Source: an uncultured Psychroserpens sp.
GTDB taxonomy: Bacteria > Bacteroidota > Bacteroidia > Flavobacteriales > Flavobacteriaceae
Direction: 5' to 3'
DNA: 64,000 nt
NCBI RefSeq assembly: GCF_947503375.1
Contig: NZ_CANNDQ010000004.1
Coordinates: 124,001-188,000, forward strand
Part shown: positions 54,258-62,376 of the stretch, piece after piece
Layout: each line of letters opens with the position of its first letter
Position numbering within the stretch: the stretch's first letter is position 1
The notes under the pieces: generated by a model
Seen by the model: the letters and a program-made list of their open reading frames with translations, nothing else
The model's database searches: none
Told to the model about the DNA's origin: nothing
Made by a program: the position numbers and the translations under genes

Positions 54258-55022
54258 ATGGGTAAAATCATTGCAATTGCCAATCAAAAAGGCGGTGTTG
54301 GTAAAACAACGACTTCTGTTAATTTAGCAGCTTCATTAGGTGTTCTAGAAAAAAAGGTTTTGCTTATTGATGCAGATCCTCAAGCTAATGCAACCTCTGG
54401 TCTTGGAATCGATGTTGAAGCAGTAGAAACAGGTACCTACCAACTATTAGAGCACACTGCTTCTGCTGAAGATTGTATCGTAAAAACCGATTCTCCAAAT
54501 GTAGACATCATTCCTGCACACATAGATTTGGTTGCTATTGAAATTGAACTTGTAGATAAAGAAGAAAGAGAATATATGCTTAAAAAAGCAGTTTCTCATT
54601 TAAAGTCTGTTTATGATTTTATTTTAATCGATTGTGCGCCTTCATTAGGATTGTTAACCCTGAACGCGCTTACCGCATCAGATTCGGTTATTATTCCTAT
54701 TCAATGTGAATATTTTGCTCTTGAAGGTTTAGGAAAACTGCTCAATACCGTTAAAAGTGTACAAAAAATTCACAATAATGCATTAGATATCGAAGGTATG
54801 CTATTAACAATGTATGATCAGCGTTTACGTTTGTCTAATCAAGTTGTTGAAGAAGTACAGAAACATTTCAGTGATATGGTGTTCCAAACAATCATACAAC
54901 GTAATGTAAGATTAGGTGAGGCGCCAAGTTATGGAGAAAGTATCATAAAATATGATGTTAGTAGTAAAGGTGCTTCAAACTATTTAAGTTTGGCAAAAGA
55001 AATTATAAACATGAATACGTAA
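54258..55022 (+). CDS. parA: ParA family chromosome partition ATPase
   Basis: A 254-residue ParA/Soj Walker-type ATPase with KGGVGKTTTSVNLA at the very start (about residues 10-23), the Asp in DADPQANAT, and FILIDCAPSLGLLT as Walker B. The ATG at 54258 gives the standard MGKIIAIANQ start; the TTG at 54231 is nine codons too early. It overlaps parB by one base. A TATTTTTG -7-like element lies at 54226-54233. Confidence 0.95.
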   Translation: MGKIIAIANQKGGVGKTTTSVNLAASLGVLEKKVLLIDADPQANATSGLGIDVEAVETGTYQLLEHTASAEDCIVKTDSPNVDIIPAHIDLVAIEIELVDKEEREYMLKKAVSHLKSVYDFILIDCAPSLGLLTLNALTASDSVIIPIQCEYFALEGLGKLLNTVKSVQKIHNNALDIEGMLLTMYDQRLRLSNQVVEEVQKHFSDMVFQTIIQRNVRLGEAPSYGESIIKYDVSSKGASNYLSLAKEIINMNT

Positions 55023-55924
55023 TGGCGAAGGCAACCAAAAAACAGGCTTTAGGAAGAGGATTATCGGCATTGTTAAAAGATCCTTCGAATGATATAACAT
55101 CTGCAAAAGATAAAAATGCAGACACTATTATTGGCAATATCGTTGAACTCGATATTGAGGCTATTGAAATCAATCCGTTTCAACCAAGAACCAATTTTAA
55201 TGAAGAAACATTACGTGAATTAGCTTCTTCTATTAAAGAACTTGGTGTTATCCAACCTATTACTGTTAGGAAGTTAGAGTTTAATAAATTTCAGCTCGTC
55301 TCAGGTGAGCGTCGTTTTAGAGCATCTAAACTCATTGGTTTGACCACAATTCCTGCCTACATAAGAATAGCTAACGATCAAGAATCGTTAGAGATGGCCT
55401 TAGTAGAAAACATTCAAAGGCAAGACTTAGACCCAATAGAAATTGCACTTTCCTACCAACGTTTAATTGATGAAATAAAACTCACTCAAGAACAAATGAG
55501 TGATCGCGTAGGTAAGAAGCGGTCGACAATTGCTAACTACCTAAGGTTATTGAAATTAGATCCAATAATACAAACTGGTATTAGAGACGGTTTCATCTCT
55601 ATGGGACACGGTAGAGCAATTATCAATATTGAGGATCAAAACATTCAATTGGATATTTATGAAAGAATAATTACAAACCAACTCTCTGTAAGAGCTACCG
55701 AACAGTTAGTGAAAAATTTTCATAATACTAATACGATCAGAAACAACGCCAAAAGTGAAGAATTACCAAAGTATATCAAAAAAGGAGTTAAAGAGTTTTC
55801 AGAATACTTTGGACATAAAATTAGCGTTAAAGTATCTAAGAATGGTAAAGGTCAAATTACAATTCCATTCCATTCAGAAGAAGATTTTAATCGCATAAAA
55901 AAACTCGTTCAAAGTGCCAAATAA
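55022..55924 (+). CDS. parB: ParB/Spo0J family partition protein
   Basis: A 300-residue ParB CTPase/DNA-binding protein that loads at parS. The N-terminal ParB/sulfiredoxin domain (INPFQPRTNFNEETLRELA, then VSGERRFRASKLIG, ALVENIQRQDLDPIE) and the central helix-turn-helix (DRVGKKRSTIANYLRLLKL) are complete, followed by a C-terminal dimerisation part. It overlaps the DUF5683 gene by 11 bases. I saw no clear parS in the window. Confidence 0.95.
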   Translation: MAKATKKQALGRGLSALLKDPSNDITSAKDKNADTIIGNIVELDIEAIEINPFQPRTNFNEETLRELASSIKELGVIQPITVRKLEFNKFQLVSGERRFRASKLIGLTTIPAYIRIANDQESLEMALVENIQRQDLDPIEIALSYQRLIDEIKLTQEQMSDRVGKKRSTIANYLRLLKLDPIIQTGIRDGFISMGHGRAIINIEDQNIQLDIYERIITNQLSVRATEQLVKNFHNTNTIRNNAKSEELPKYIKKGVKEFSEYFGHKISVKVSKNGKGQITIPFHSEEDFNRIKKLVQSAK

Positions 55925-56501
55925 GCATTTTTATACCATTTGTTTGATTTTATTTTTGAGTTTCAGTGTGTTTTCTCAAAACAAAGATGAAAATGATACA
56001 TCTCAAGATGTAAATACTGAGCTTATGGTTGTAAAAGATTCCATAACACGTAAGCCAATTAATATTCTTGCACCTTCAAGAGCAGCCTTCTACTCTGCTG
56101 TATTACCTGGTCTTGGCCAAGCCTATAATAAGAAATACTGGAAAATTCCAGTCGTATATGCAGCTCTTGGAACTGGCATCTATTTTTATGTAAAAAATGA
56201 TAATGAATATGATCGTTATCGCGATGCATACAAAAGACGCTTAGCTGGATTTTCTGATGATGAATTTCAAGGAGTTTCAGATGATGGTTTAATTAACGCA
56301 CAGCAAACACTTAAACGCAATAAAGAGCTATCGCTACTGATTACAATTGGAATATATGCATTGAATATAATAGATGCCAATGTTGATGCGCATTTATTAC
56401 AATATAATGTTGATGAAAACCTAGCCATTAAACCTCATTTTCAATACAACCGAATGGAAAATGCTTCCGACCTAGGTGTTACCCTCAATTTTAAATTTTG
56501 A
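55914..56501 (+). CDS. DUF5683 membrane protein
   Basis: A 195-residue protein with a signal peptide (ending VFSQ) and the DUF5683 hallmark SRAAFYSAVLPGLGQAYNKKYWKIPVVYAALGTGIYFY in the middle, with two membrane segments. It is regularly found between parB and dapB in Bacteroidota; function unknown. It overlaps parB by 11 bases and is followed 3 bases later by dapB. Confidence 0.88.
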   Translation: MPNKHFYTICLILFLSFSVFSQNKDENDTSQDVNTELMVVKDSITRKPINILAPSRAAFYSAVLPGLGQAYNKKYWKIPVVYAALGTGIYFYVKNDNEYDRYRDAYKRRLAGFSDDEFQGVSDDGLINAQQTLKRNKELSLLITIGIYALNIIDANVDAHLLQYNVDENLAIKPHFQYNRMENASDLGVTLNFKF

Positions 56502-56504
56502 GTT

Positions 56505-57206
56505 ATGAATATTGCACTATTGGGTTATGGCAAAATGGGTAAAGCAATTGAACGTATTGCATTAAAAAGAGGACATCAAATTGTATTAAAAGTCTCAAGT
56601 GACACAAGTGCATACACATTAGATAATATTGATGTCGCTATAGATTTTAGTCTGCCTAGTTCTGCAGTAGAAAATATTTCCAAATGTATTCTGCAAAACA
56701 CACCTGTTATCTCAGGAACTACGGGATGGCTAGATGAATACGACAAGATCTTATCACTATGCAAAGTCCATAATGGAACATTTTTATATGCCTCAAACTT
56801 TAGCCTAGGTGTTAATATCTTTTTTGAAATCAATAAAACATTAGCTCGATTAATGAATACGACTCCTCAATATAAAATTAATATAGAAGAAATACATCAC
56901 ACACAAAAATTAGATGCGCCAAGTGGCACTGCCATTACACTTGCCAACGATATAATTGAAAACTCTGATTATAATAATTGGACATTAGACAAGCCAAAAC
57001 AAAAAGAGATTGGTATTTTAGCAAAACGAATTGAAAACGTTCCAGGAACTCATAAAATTAATTATGAATCAAGTATAGATAGCATCTCTATAAAACATAC
57101 CGCTCATAATAGAGAAGGTTTTGCTTTAGGAGCTGTTATTACAGCAGAATGGATACAGGATAAGAAAGGGGTTTTTACTATGAAAGATGTGTTAAACATT
57201 GGTTAA
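56505..57206 (+). CDS. dapB: 4-hydroxy-tetrahydrodipicolinate reductase
   Basis: A 233-residue NAD(P)H-dependent reductase of the lysine/diaminopimelate pathway. The cofactor site LGYGKMGKAIE is near residues 5-15, and the catalytic motif EIHHTQKLDAPSGTA is near residues 128-142. The length is at the short end for DapB, as usual in this phylum. It lies between the DUF5683 and lepB genes in the conserved cluster. Confidence 0.96.
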   Translation: MNIALLGYGKMGKAIERIALKRGHQIVLKVSSDTSAYTLDNIDVAIDFSLPSSAVENISKCILQNTPVISGTTGWLDEYDKILSLCKVHNGTFLYASNFSLGVNIFFEINKTLARLMNTTPQYKINIEEIHHTQKLDAPSGTAITLANDIIENSDYNNWTLDKPKQKEIGILAKRIENVPGTHKINYESSIDSISIKHTAHNREGFALGAVITAEWIQDKKGVFTMKDVLNIG

Positions 57207-57266
57207 TATGCAGTACAAGAGTAACGTTTTTAAATATTTTTCAACTTACAACGCAAACAAAACATT

Positions 57267-58988
57267 ATGACAATAACACAGTGGTTAATATTTTTCCTAA
57301 TTATTCAAATAGTACATGGACTAGGCACTTGGAAACTTTATGTAAAAGCTGGGCGACAAGCCTGGGAAGCTTTTATTCCTATATACAACTCTGTGATTTT
57401 AATGAAAATTATTCGCAGACCATGGTGGTGGACAATCTTACTATTTGTCCCTATTGTTAATCTTATTATGTTTCCTGTGGTTTGGGTCGAAACTGCTAGA
57501 AGTTTTGGGAAGAATAATTATATAGACACCTTCTTGGCTATTGTTACTCTTGGGTTTTACAACTACTACTTAAATTATGCTGCGGAGGTTTCTTATATAG
57601 AAAATAGAGACTTGCAACCTAAGTCAAGTTCAGGAGACTGGGTAAGTTCAATCTTATTTGCTGTTGTAGCAGCTACTATAGTTCACACTTATTTTATACA
57701 ACCTTTCACCATACCAAGTTCTTCTCTTGAAAAATCACTGTTAGTTGGTGATTTCTTATTCGTAAGTAAATTTCATTATGGAGCCAGAATACCAATGACA
57801 ACTGTTGCGCTACCAATGGTACATGATACCATTCCTATTGCAAAAAGTAAATCTTATTTGTTTAATGACAGTTATGAAAAAAGGAAGTCATCTTGGAAAA
57901 ACAAATTACAACTTCCGTACATGAGGTTTCCAGGTTTTGAGAATATAAAGCGTAATGAAATTGTCGTATTTAATCAGCCAGCAGACACACTATTGGATAT
58001 GAACAATTTCACTCCTGATCGAAACTATTACAAACCTATAGACAAGAAAACCAATCTTGTTAAACGTTGTGTAGGTATTCCTGGCGATTCTCTTGAAATC
58101 ATTGATGGGTATGCTTACATAAATGGAAAGAAAAATGTACTACCAGATAGAGCTCAATTACAGCACTATTACACTTGGGTTTCAAAATCAAATATTTCAC
58201 AAGAGTTTATCGACAAATACGAAATAGAGAATTTTTGGCGATTTTATAAAATAGAAAATCAATTGTGGGATAACTCTAAAGTACAAGGTTATCTAAATGA
58301 AAAAGATCGATCTTTTCTAAAAGAAGCCTCTAGAGATTCTTTAATGACTGAAGTTGTTGGGTTTATTCAATATGATGATATGGTAAAACTAAGAATGATC
58401 CCTATTGAAAATAAATTCAACATAAACTTAACCGCAAAAAATGCCTCAATTATAGAAAAGTTACCAATTACTGTATCTTTGAATCAATTTTCTTACCAAC
58501 TTAATGACCCAACTGTTTTTCCACATAATGCCGAATACAATTGGAATTATGATAATTTTGGCCCAATATACATTCCTAAAAAAGGTGAAACTATTAAACT
58601 AAGTATGGAAGTTTTACCTCTGTACCAACGTGTAATCTCTGAATATGAAGGCAACACACTTCAAGTTAAAGGAAATCAAATCCTAATTAATGGAAAACCA
58701 GCAACTTCGTATACCTTTAAGCAAAATTATTATTGGATGATGGGTGATAACAGACATAATTCTATTGATGCTCGTGGATGGGGTTATGTACCGTTTGATC
58801 ACGTAGTTGGTAAACCTGTATTTATTTGGATGAGTTGGGATGGTATTAAAAACCCACGTTGGGAACGTTGGTTTACAACAGTTCATGGTAATGGAAAAGC
58901 AACATCATATCTCATCCCTTTTGTAGTTCTATTACTAGGATGGTTTGGATTTAATAAATGGAGAAAGCGTAAGAAAGCTAATGGTTAG
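57267..58988 (+). CDS. lepB: Signal peptidase I, extended form with N-terminal DUF5684 domain
   Basis: A 573-residue signal peptidase I, about 250 residues longer than the E. coli enzyme. Residues 1-120 are a multi-helix DUF5684 region (TWKLYVKAGRQAWEAFIPIYNSVIL). The catalytic core follows: the nucleophile Ser153 in PSSSLEKS, the general-base Lys266 in LVKRCVGIPGD, and the closing GDNRHNSIDARGWGYVP. About 170 residues are inserted between the Lys box and the last box. A membrane helix lies at the C-terminus. This layout is usual for the phylum. Confidence 0.94.
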   Translation: MTITQWLIFFLIIQIVHGLGTWKLYVKAGRQAWEAFIPIYNSVILMKIIRRPWWWTILLFVPIVNLIMFPVVWVETARSFGKNNYIDTFLAIVTLGFYNYYLNYAAEVSYIENRDLQPKSSSGDWVSSILFAVVAATIVHTYFIQPFTIPSSSLEKSLLVGDFLFVSKFHYGARIPMTTVALPMVHDTIPIAKSKSYLFNDSYEKRKSSWKNKLQLPYMRFPGFENIKRNEIVVFNQPADTLLDMNNFTPDRNYYKPIDKKTNLVKRCVGIPGDSLEIIDGYAYINGKKNVLPDRAQLQHYYTWVSKSNISQEFIDKYEIENFWRFYKIENQLWDNSKVQGYLNEKDRSFLKEASRDSLMTEVVGFIQYDDMVKLRMIPIENKFNINLTAKNASIIEKLPITVSLNQFSYQLNDPTVFPHNAEYNWNYDNFGPIYIPKKGETIKLSMEVLPLYQRVISEYEGNTLQVKGNQILINGKPATSYTFKQNYYWMMGDNRHNSIDARGWGYVPFDHVVGKPVFIWMSWDGIKNPRWERWFTTVHGNGKATSYLIPFVVLLLGWFGFNKWRKRKKANG

Positions 58989-59019
58989 CTCATCTTCTAA
59001 ATAGATTTATACTATATGA

Positions 59020-59640
59020 ATGACTGTTTTATTACATCCAACATACTTTCCAAATATTGCACATTTTGTAGCATTGACTAAAGCTGAATCATTAATTTTT
59101 GAAGTCTGTGATAATTATCAAAAACAAACTTACAGAAATAGAGCTATCATTTATGGTGCTAATGGTAGGTTAGATTTAAACGTTCCTGTACATTACACGC
59201 AAAAAAATAGACAGTTGTCTAAAGCTATTGATATATTTAGTGCAAGTAACTGGCAAGACTTACACCTGAAGTCTTTAGAGTCAGCTTATAGAGCCTCACC
59301 GTTTTTTGAATATTACATAGATGATATCAAACCAATATTCGAAATGCCATTTAAAACTCTAATAGACTTAAACTTTAAATCTATAGAAATAATTTTCAAC
59401 TGTTTACAGCTTCCTTTTGAATATATGTTAACTAGAATATTTGAGCTAGAGCCTAAAGAATATATAGATGCTAGACCTTTAGCAAATAGTAGAAAAGAGA
59501 TTCGTCAAGACTTTCAACCCTACGATCAGGTTTTTGATAACAAACATGGTTTTATAAAAAATTTGAGTATTCTAGATTTACTATTTAACGAAGGTCCGAA
59601 TACAATAACTTATCTAGAATCGCAGAGACTTAACTTGTAG
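59020..59640 (+). CDS. WbqC family protein
   Basis: A 206-residue WbqC-like protein, starting with the LHPTYFPNIAHFVALTKAESLIFE block and continuing QKQTYRNRAIIYGANG and LSKAIDIFSASNWQDLHLKSLESAYRASPFF. The family is of unknown function, with a proposed role in glycan modification. It closes the rightward conserved cluster and converges with the EEP gene (9-base gap). Confidence 0.88.
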   Translation: MTVLLHPTYFPNIAHFVALTKAESLIFEVCDNYQKQTYRNRAIIYGANGRLDLNVPVHYTQKNRQLSKAIDIFSASNWQDLHLKSLESAYRASPFFEYYIDDIKPIFEMPFKTLIDLNFKSIEIIFNCLQLPFEYMLTRIFELEPKEYIDARPLANSRKEIRQDFQPYDQVFDNKHGFIKNLSILDLLFNEGPNTITYLESQRLNL

Positions 59641-59649
59641 TCTGTATTT

Positions 59650-60669
59650 CTACTCCAATTTAAGTTTTGCCATAATCGGATAATGATCTGATAGTTTTAT
59701 ATCGTATGTTTTAAAAGCATTAACTTTAAAGCTTTTATCTACCAAAATAAAGTCTATTCTAATTGGGAAAAATTTAAAATCAAACGTTCGTCCAAAACCA
59801 TTGCCAGCTTGTTTGAAAGTATCTTTTAAGTCGCCTTTAATTTCTTTATACACGTACGAATAAGCTGTATTATTGAAATCTCCACATATGATCATTTTGT
59901 AAGTACATTGCTTTTTATGCTTTAGAAATAATTCAGTTTGAAACTGTTGCATCTTAAACGTATTACTTACGCGGTTAAAAAGGTTTTCAGAATTTTCATT
60001 AGCAAGTTTCTCAACAGTAGGATCGATGCCTAAAGATTGTAGATGTACATTATAAATGCGAATTGTATCAACCCCTCTCACAATATCAGCATATATTGCA
60101 TTGTTAGACGTCTTTGGAAACTGGATCGAACCAGATTTAATAATAGGGAATTTTGCAAAAATCGCTTGCCCATTCTTTACTTTTTCTCCAGAAACTTCTT
60201 CGTATTTATAATAGCCATCTAGGTTTACAGAAGCATCAGGTCTATATTCTTGCATGCAGAGTACATCTGGTTGTTTTTCAGCAATAAACTCTGATATTTC
60301 GGTTTTAACATCCACGTCTTTGATCCATTTAAATGCATTGAATAAACGCACATTGTAATTCGTTACGGAAATATTCTTACTATCGTCTATATTCTTTGAA
60401 GATGAAAATTTATATAAAGAGAATACATAATTATAGCCAATAAAGAGCACAATAAGAGATAATAGCAATTGCTTTTTAACCTTCAATAACCAATAAACAA
60501 AAAACAGAATATTTATAATAATCAAAAAAGGAACAGCTAAACTCAAAACCGATAAAAAGGCAAATTGTTTTGGAGCAATATAAGGCAGAACATAAGATAA
60601 TAATAAGGCAAAAGCCGTCAATGAGTTTATAACGAAAATCAACTTATCAAAACCTTTAAGATTTTTCAT
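59650..60669 (-). CDS. Membrane-anchored endonuclease/exonuclease/phosphatase family protein
   Basis: A 339-residue protein with three N-terminal membrane helices (about 12-90) and a cytoplasmic or periplasmic EEP domain. The domain is marked by YNVRLFNAF, LCMQEYRPD (catalytic Glu), VHLQSLG, ICGDFNNTAYS and the final SDHYPIMAKL (catalytic Asp-His). The fold covers DNases, phosphatases and phosphodiesterases; the substrate is unknown. It starts 4 bases after the rhomboid stop. Confidence 0.9.
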   Translation of the reverse strand: MKNLKGFDKLIFVINSLTAFALLLSYVLPYIAPKQFAFLSVLSLAVPFLIIINILFFVYWLLKVKKQLLLSLIVLFIGYNYVFSLYKFSSSKNIDDSKNISVTNYNVRLFNAFKWIKDVDVKTEISEFIAEKQPDVLCMQEYRPDASVNLDGYYKYEEVSGEKVKNGQAIFAKFPIIKSGSIQFPKTSNNAIYADIVRGVDTIRIYNVHLQSLGIDPTVEKLANENSENLFNRVSNTFKMQQFQTELFLKHKKQCTYKMIICGDFNNTAYSYVYKEIKGDLKDTFKQAGNGFGRTFDFKFFPIRIDFILVDKSFKVNAFKTYDIKLSDHYPIMAKLKLE

Positions 60670-60673
60670 ATAA

Positions 60674-61558
60674 TTAGTCCTTTCCAGCTTTAAATAGAAA
60701 TGCTTTTTCTTCTTTGGTTAGACTATCGTAACCACTTTTACTAATCTTATCTAAGATTAAATCAATCTTCTTTTGTTTATTAAACTCACTAAATTCTTCT
60801 TTATTATGTCCTGCATATGGCTTCTTTTTACTCTTATGAACGGTTTTTAAAGGTGATTTTGATTTAAAAAGATTAATAAATCTATCCATTAAACTACCAA
60901 ACCCTTTTCCTATATCTTTACCTTTCAACAATTGAGTCGCGTAGAAATACCCAAGAAAAGTGCCTCCAAAGTGAGCAATTTTACCTCCTTGATTAATACC
61001 AAAAAGGCCTATAAAATCAATAATAACTATTGCAACACCAATATGCCATAATTTAATTTTTACAGTAAAAAAACGTGCTTCTCGATATGGCATATAGGCA
61101 CATAAAAAAATCAACAATGCATTTACTCCAGCAGATGCACCAACAAGAGCACCAACATTAGCTAGTATAGATTCTGGAAGCAAATTATATACTAAAAGGT
61201 ATAAAAACCCACCGCAAAGTATTCCTAAAAAATAAATATTCAGTGATTGTTTAGATGGAAAAAGATTTACCATACTTCTAGACACAAAATATAATACAAT
61301 AAGATTAAATAATAAATGTATAAAATCATAATGTATAAAACCATAAGTAATTATAGCCCATGGTTTAAGAATGAACTCAAAAACATCATTCGGCAATTCA
61401 AACCATTCAAGCGATTGATGTCTTGGTGTATTGAAAACTACTTGAATCAACCAACCCATGAAAAAAACTATGATATTGGCAATAATAATTTTTTCAAAAA
61501 TATTAAGCCGTTTCAGTTTGTCCTTTATGTCATAAGTTAGCGAGGTCATCTGTCCCAA
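60674..61558 (-). CDS. Rhomboid family intramembrane serine protease (copy 1, with DUF6576-like tail)
   Basis: A 294-residue rhomboid with six membrane helices. The catalytic Ser is in GASAGVNALL and the His in AHFGGTFLGY, both in place, so it should be active. The C-terminal ~90 residues are soluble and charged and end SKSGYDSLTKEEKAFLFKAGKD. It overlaps the upstream rhomboid gene by 13 bases. Confidence 0.92.
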   Translation of the reverse strand: MGQMTSLTYDIKDKLKRLNIFEKIIIANIIVFFMGWLIQVVFNTPRHQSLEWFELPNDVFEFILKPWAIITYGFIHYDFIHLLFNLIVLYFVSRSMVNLFPSKQSLNIYFLGILCGGFLYLLVYNLLPESILANVGALVGASAGVNALLIFLCAYMPYREARFFTVKIKLWHIGVAIVIIDFIGLFGINQGGKIAHFGGTFLGYFYATQLLKGKDIGKGFGSLMDRFINLFKSKSPLKTVHKSKKKPYAGHNKEEFSEFNKQKKIDLILDKISKSGYDSLTKEEKAFLFKAGKD

Positions 61559-62370
61559 CGATTTTTATTAAACTGATTCTTTTTCCAATACCACATGATA
61601 ATAAATCCAGTAACTGCTCCACCCACATGAGCCATGTAAGCAGTATTGCTCGGACTAAAGAAAGATTGACCAGTAATTGCAGAAATAATATCAAGAATAA
61701 TTAGTCCAGGTATAAAGTACTTAGCTTTGACTGGAATTGGCAAGAATATGAGCATCAACTTTGCTTCGGGATTCATCATTCCAAAAGCAGCTAAAATGCC
61801 CATTATACACCCTGAAGCACCAACCATTGATGCCCTAGTTGTCATATTCATTTCAAATAATGAACTAAAAGTGTTGGTGTCAATTTGAGGTCCAGAATAG
61901 TTGTTATTAGTAAGTACTTCTATTAATCCTGTTCTAAATATATCTGGTTTTATATAGTTTCCTTCAACAGAATTTATATTTACAATAGTATGTATTAAAT
62001 CAGGATCAAGACCAAGGCCTCCGATGCCACGTGATGCTGTGTAATATTTAAAATAGTAATAACCCAATTGAAACAAAATTGCTCCTAATCCTGCCGATAT
62101 GTATATGAAGAAAAACTTTTTAGAGCCAAGTTGTTGCTCAACAGCCGTACCAAACATCCATAAAGCAAACATATTAAACAGTATGTGTGTTGTTCCGCCA
62201 TGCATGAACATATGCGTTATAACCTGCCATGGCTTGAATAAATCGTTCTCAGGAAAATATAATGCAAACCATTTGTAAAATAGCTCTCCATTTCCAATTG
62301 TCATTGTGCCAATAAACATGATCACATTGATAATCAACAAATGCTTTACGGTATCAGTAATTCTCATCAT
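61546..62370 (-). CDS. Rhomboid family intramembrane serine protease (copy 2)
   Basis: A 274-residue rhomboid. It has the catalytic Ser in GASGCIMGIL and His in AHVGGAVTGF, and an extra loop of about 60 residues around RGIGGLGLDPDL. It lies 6 bases after mutL and overlaps the next rhomboid, so mutL and the two proteases are one transcript. Confidence 0.93.
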   Translation of the reverse strand: MMRITDTVKHLLIINVIMFIGTMTIGNGELFYKWFALYFPENDLFKPWQVITHMFMHGGTTHILFNMFALWMFGTAVEQQLGSKKFFFIYISAGLGAILFQLGYYYFKYYTASRGIGGLGLDPDLIHTIVNINSVEGNYIKPDIFRTGLIEVLTNNNYSGPQIDTNTFSSLFEMNMTTRASMVGASGCIMGILAAFGMMNPEAKLMLIFLPIPVKAKYFIPGLIILDIISAITGQSFFSPSNTAYMAHVGGAVTGFIIMWYWKKNQFNKNRWDR

Positions 62371-62376
62371 AACTAC

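Noticed and set aside
54121..56501. parS or replication-origin signals near parAB
   Set aside because: No GTTCCACGTGGAAC-like or TGTTTCACGTGAAACA-like palindrome was seen, and no dnaA box cluster; the parAB cluster alone does not place an origin.
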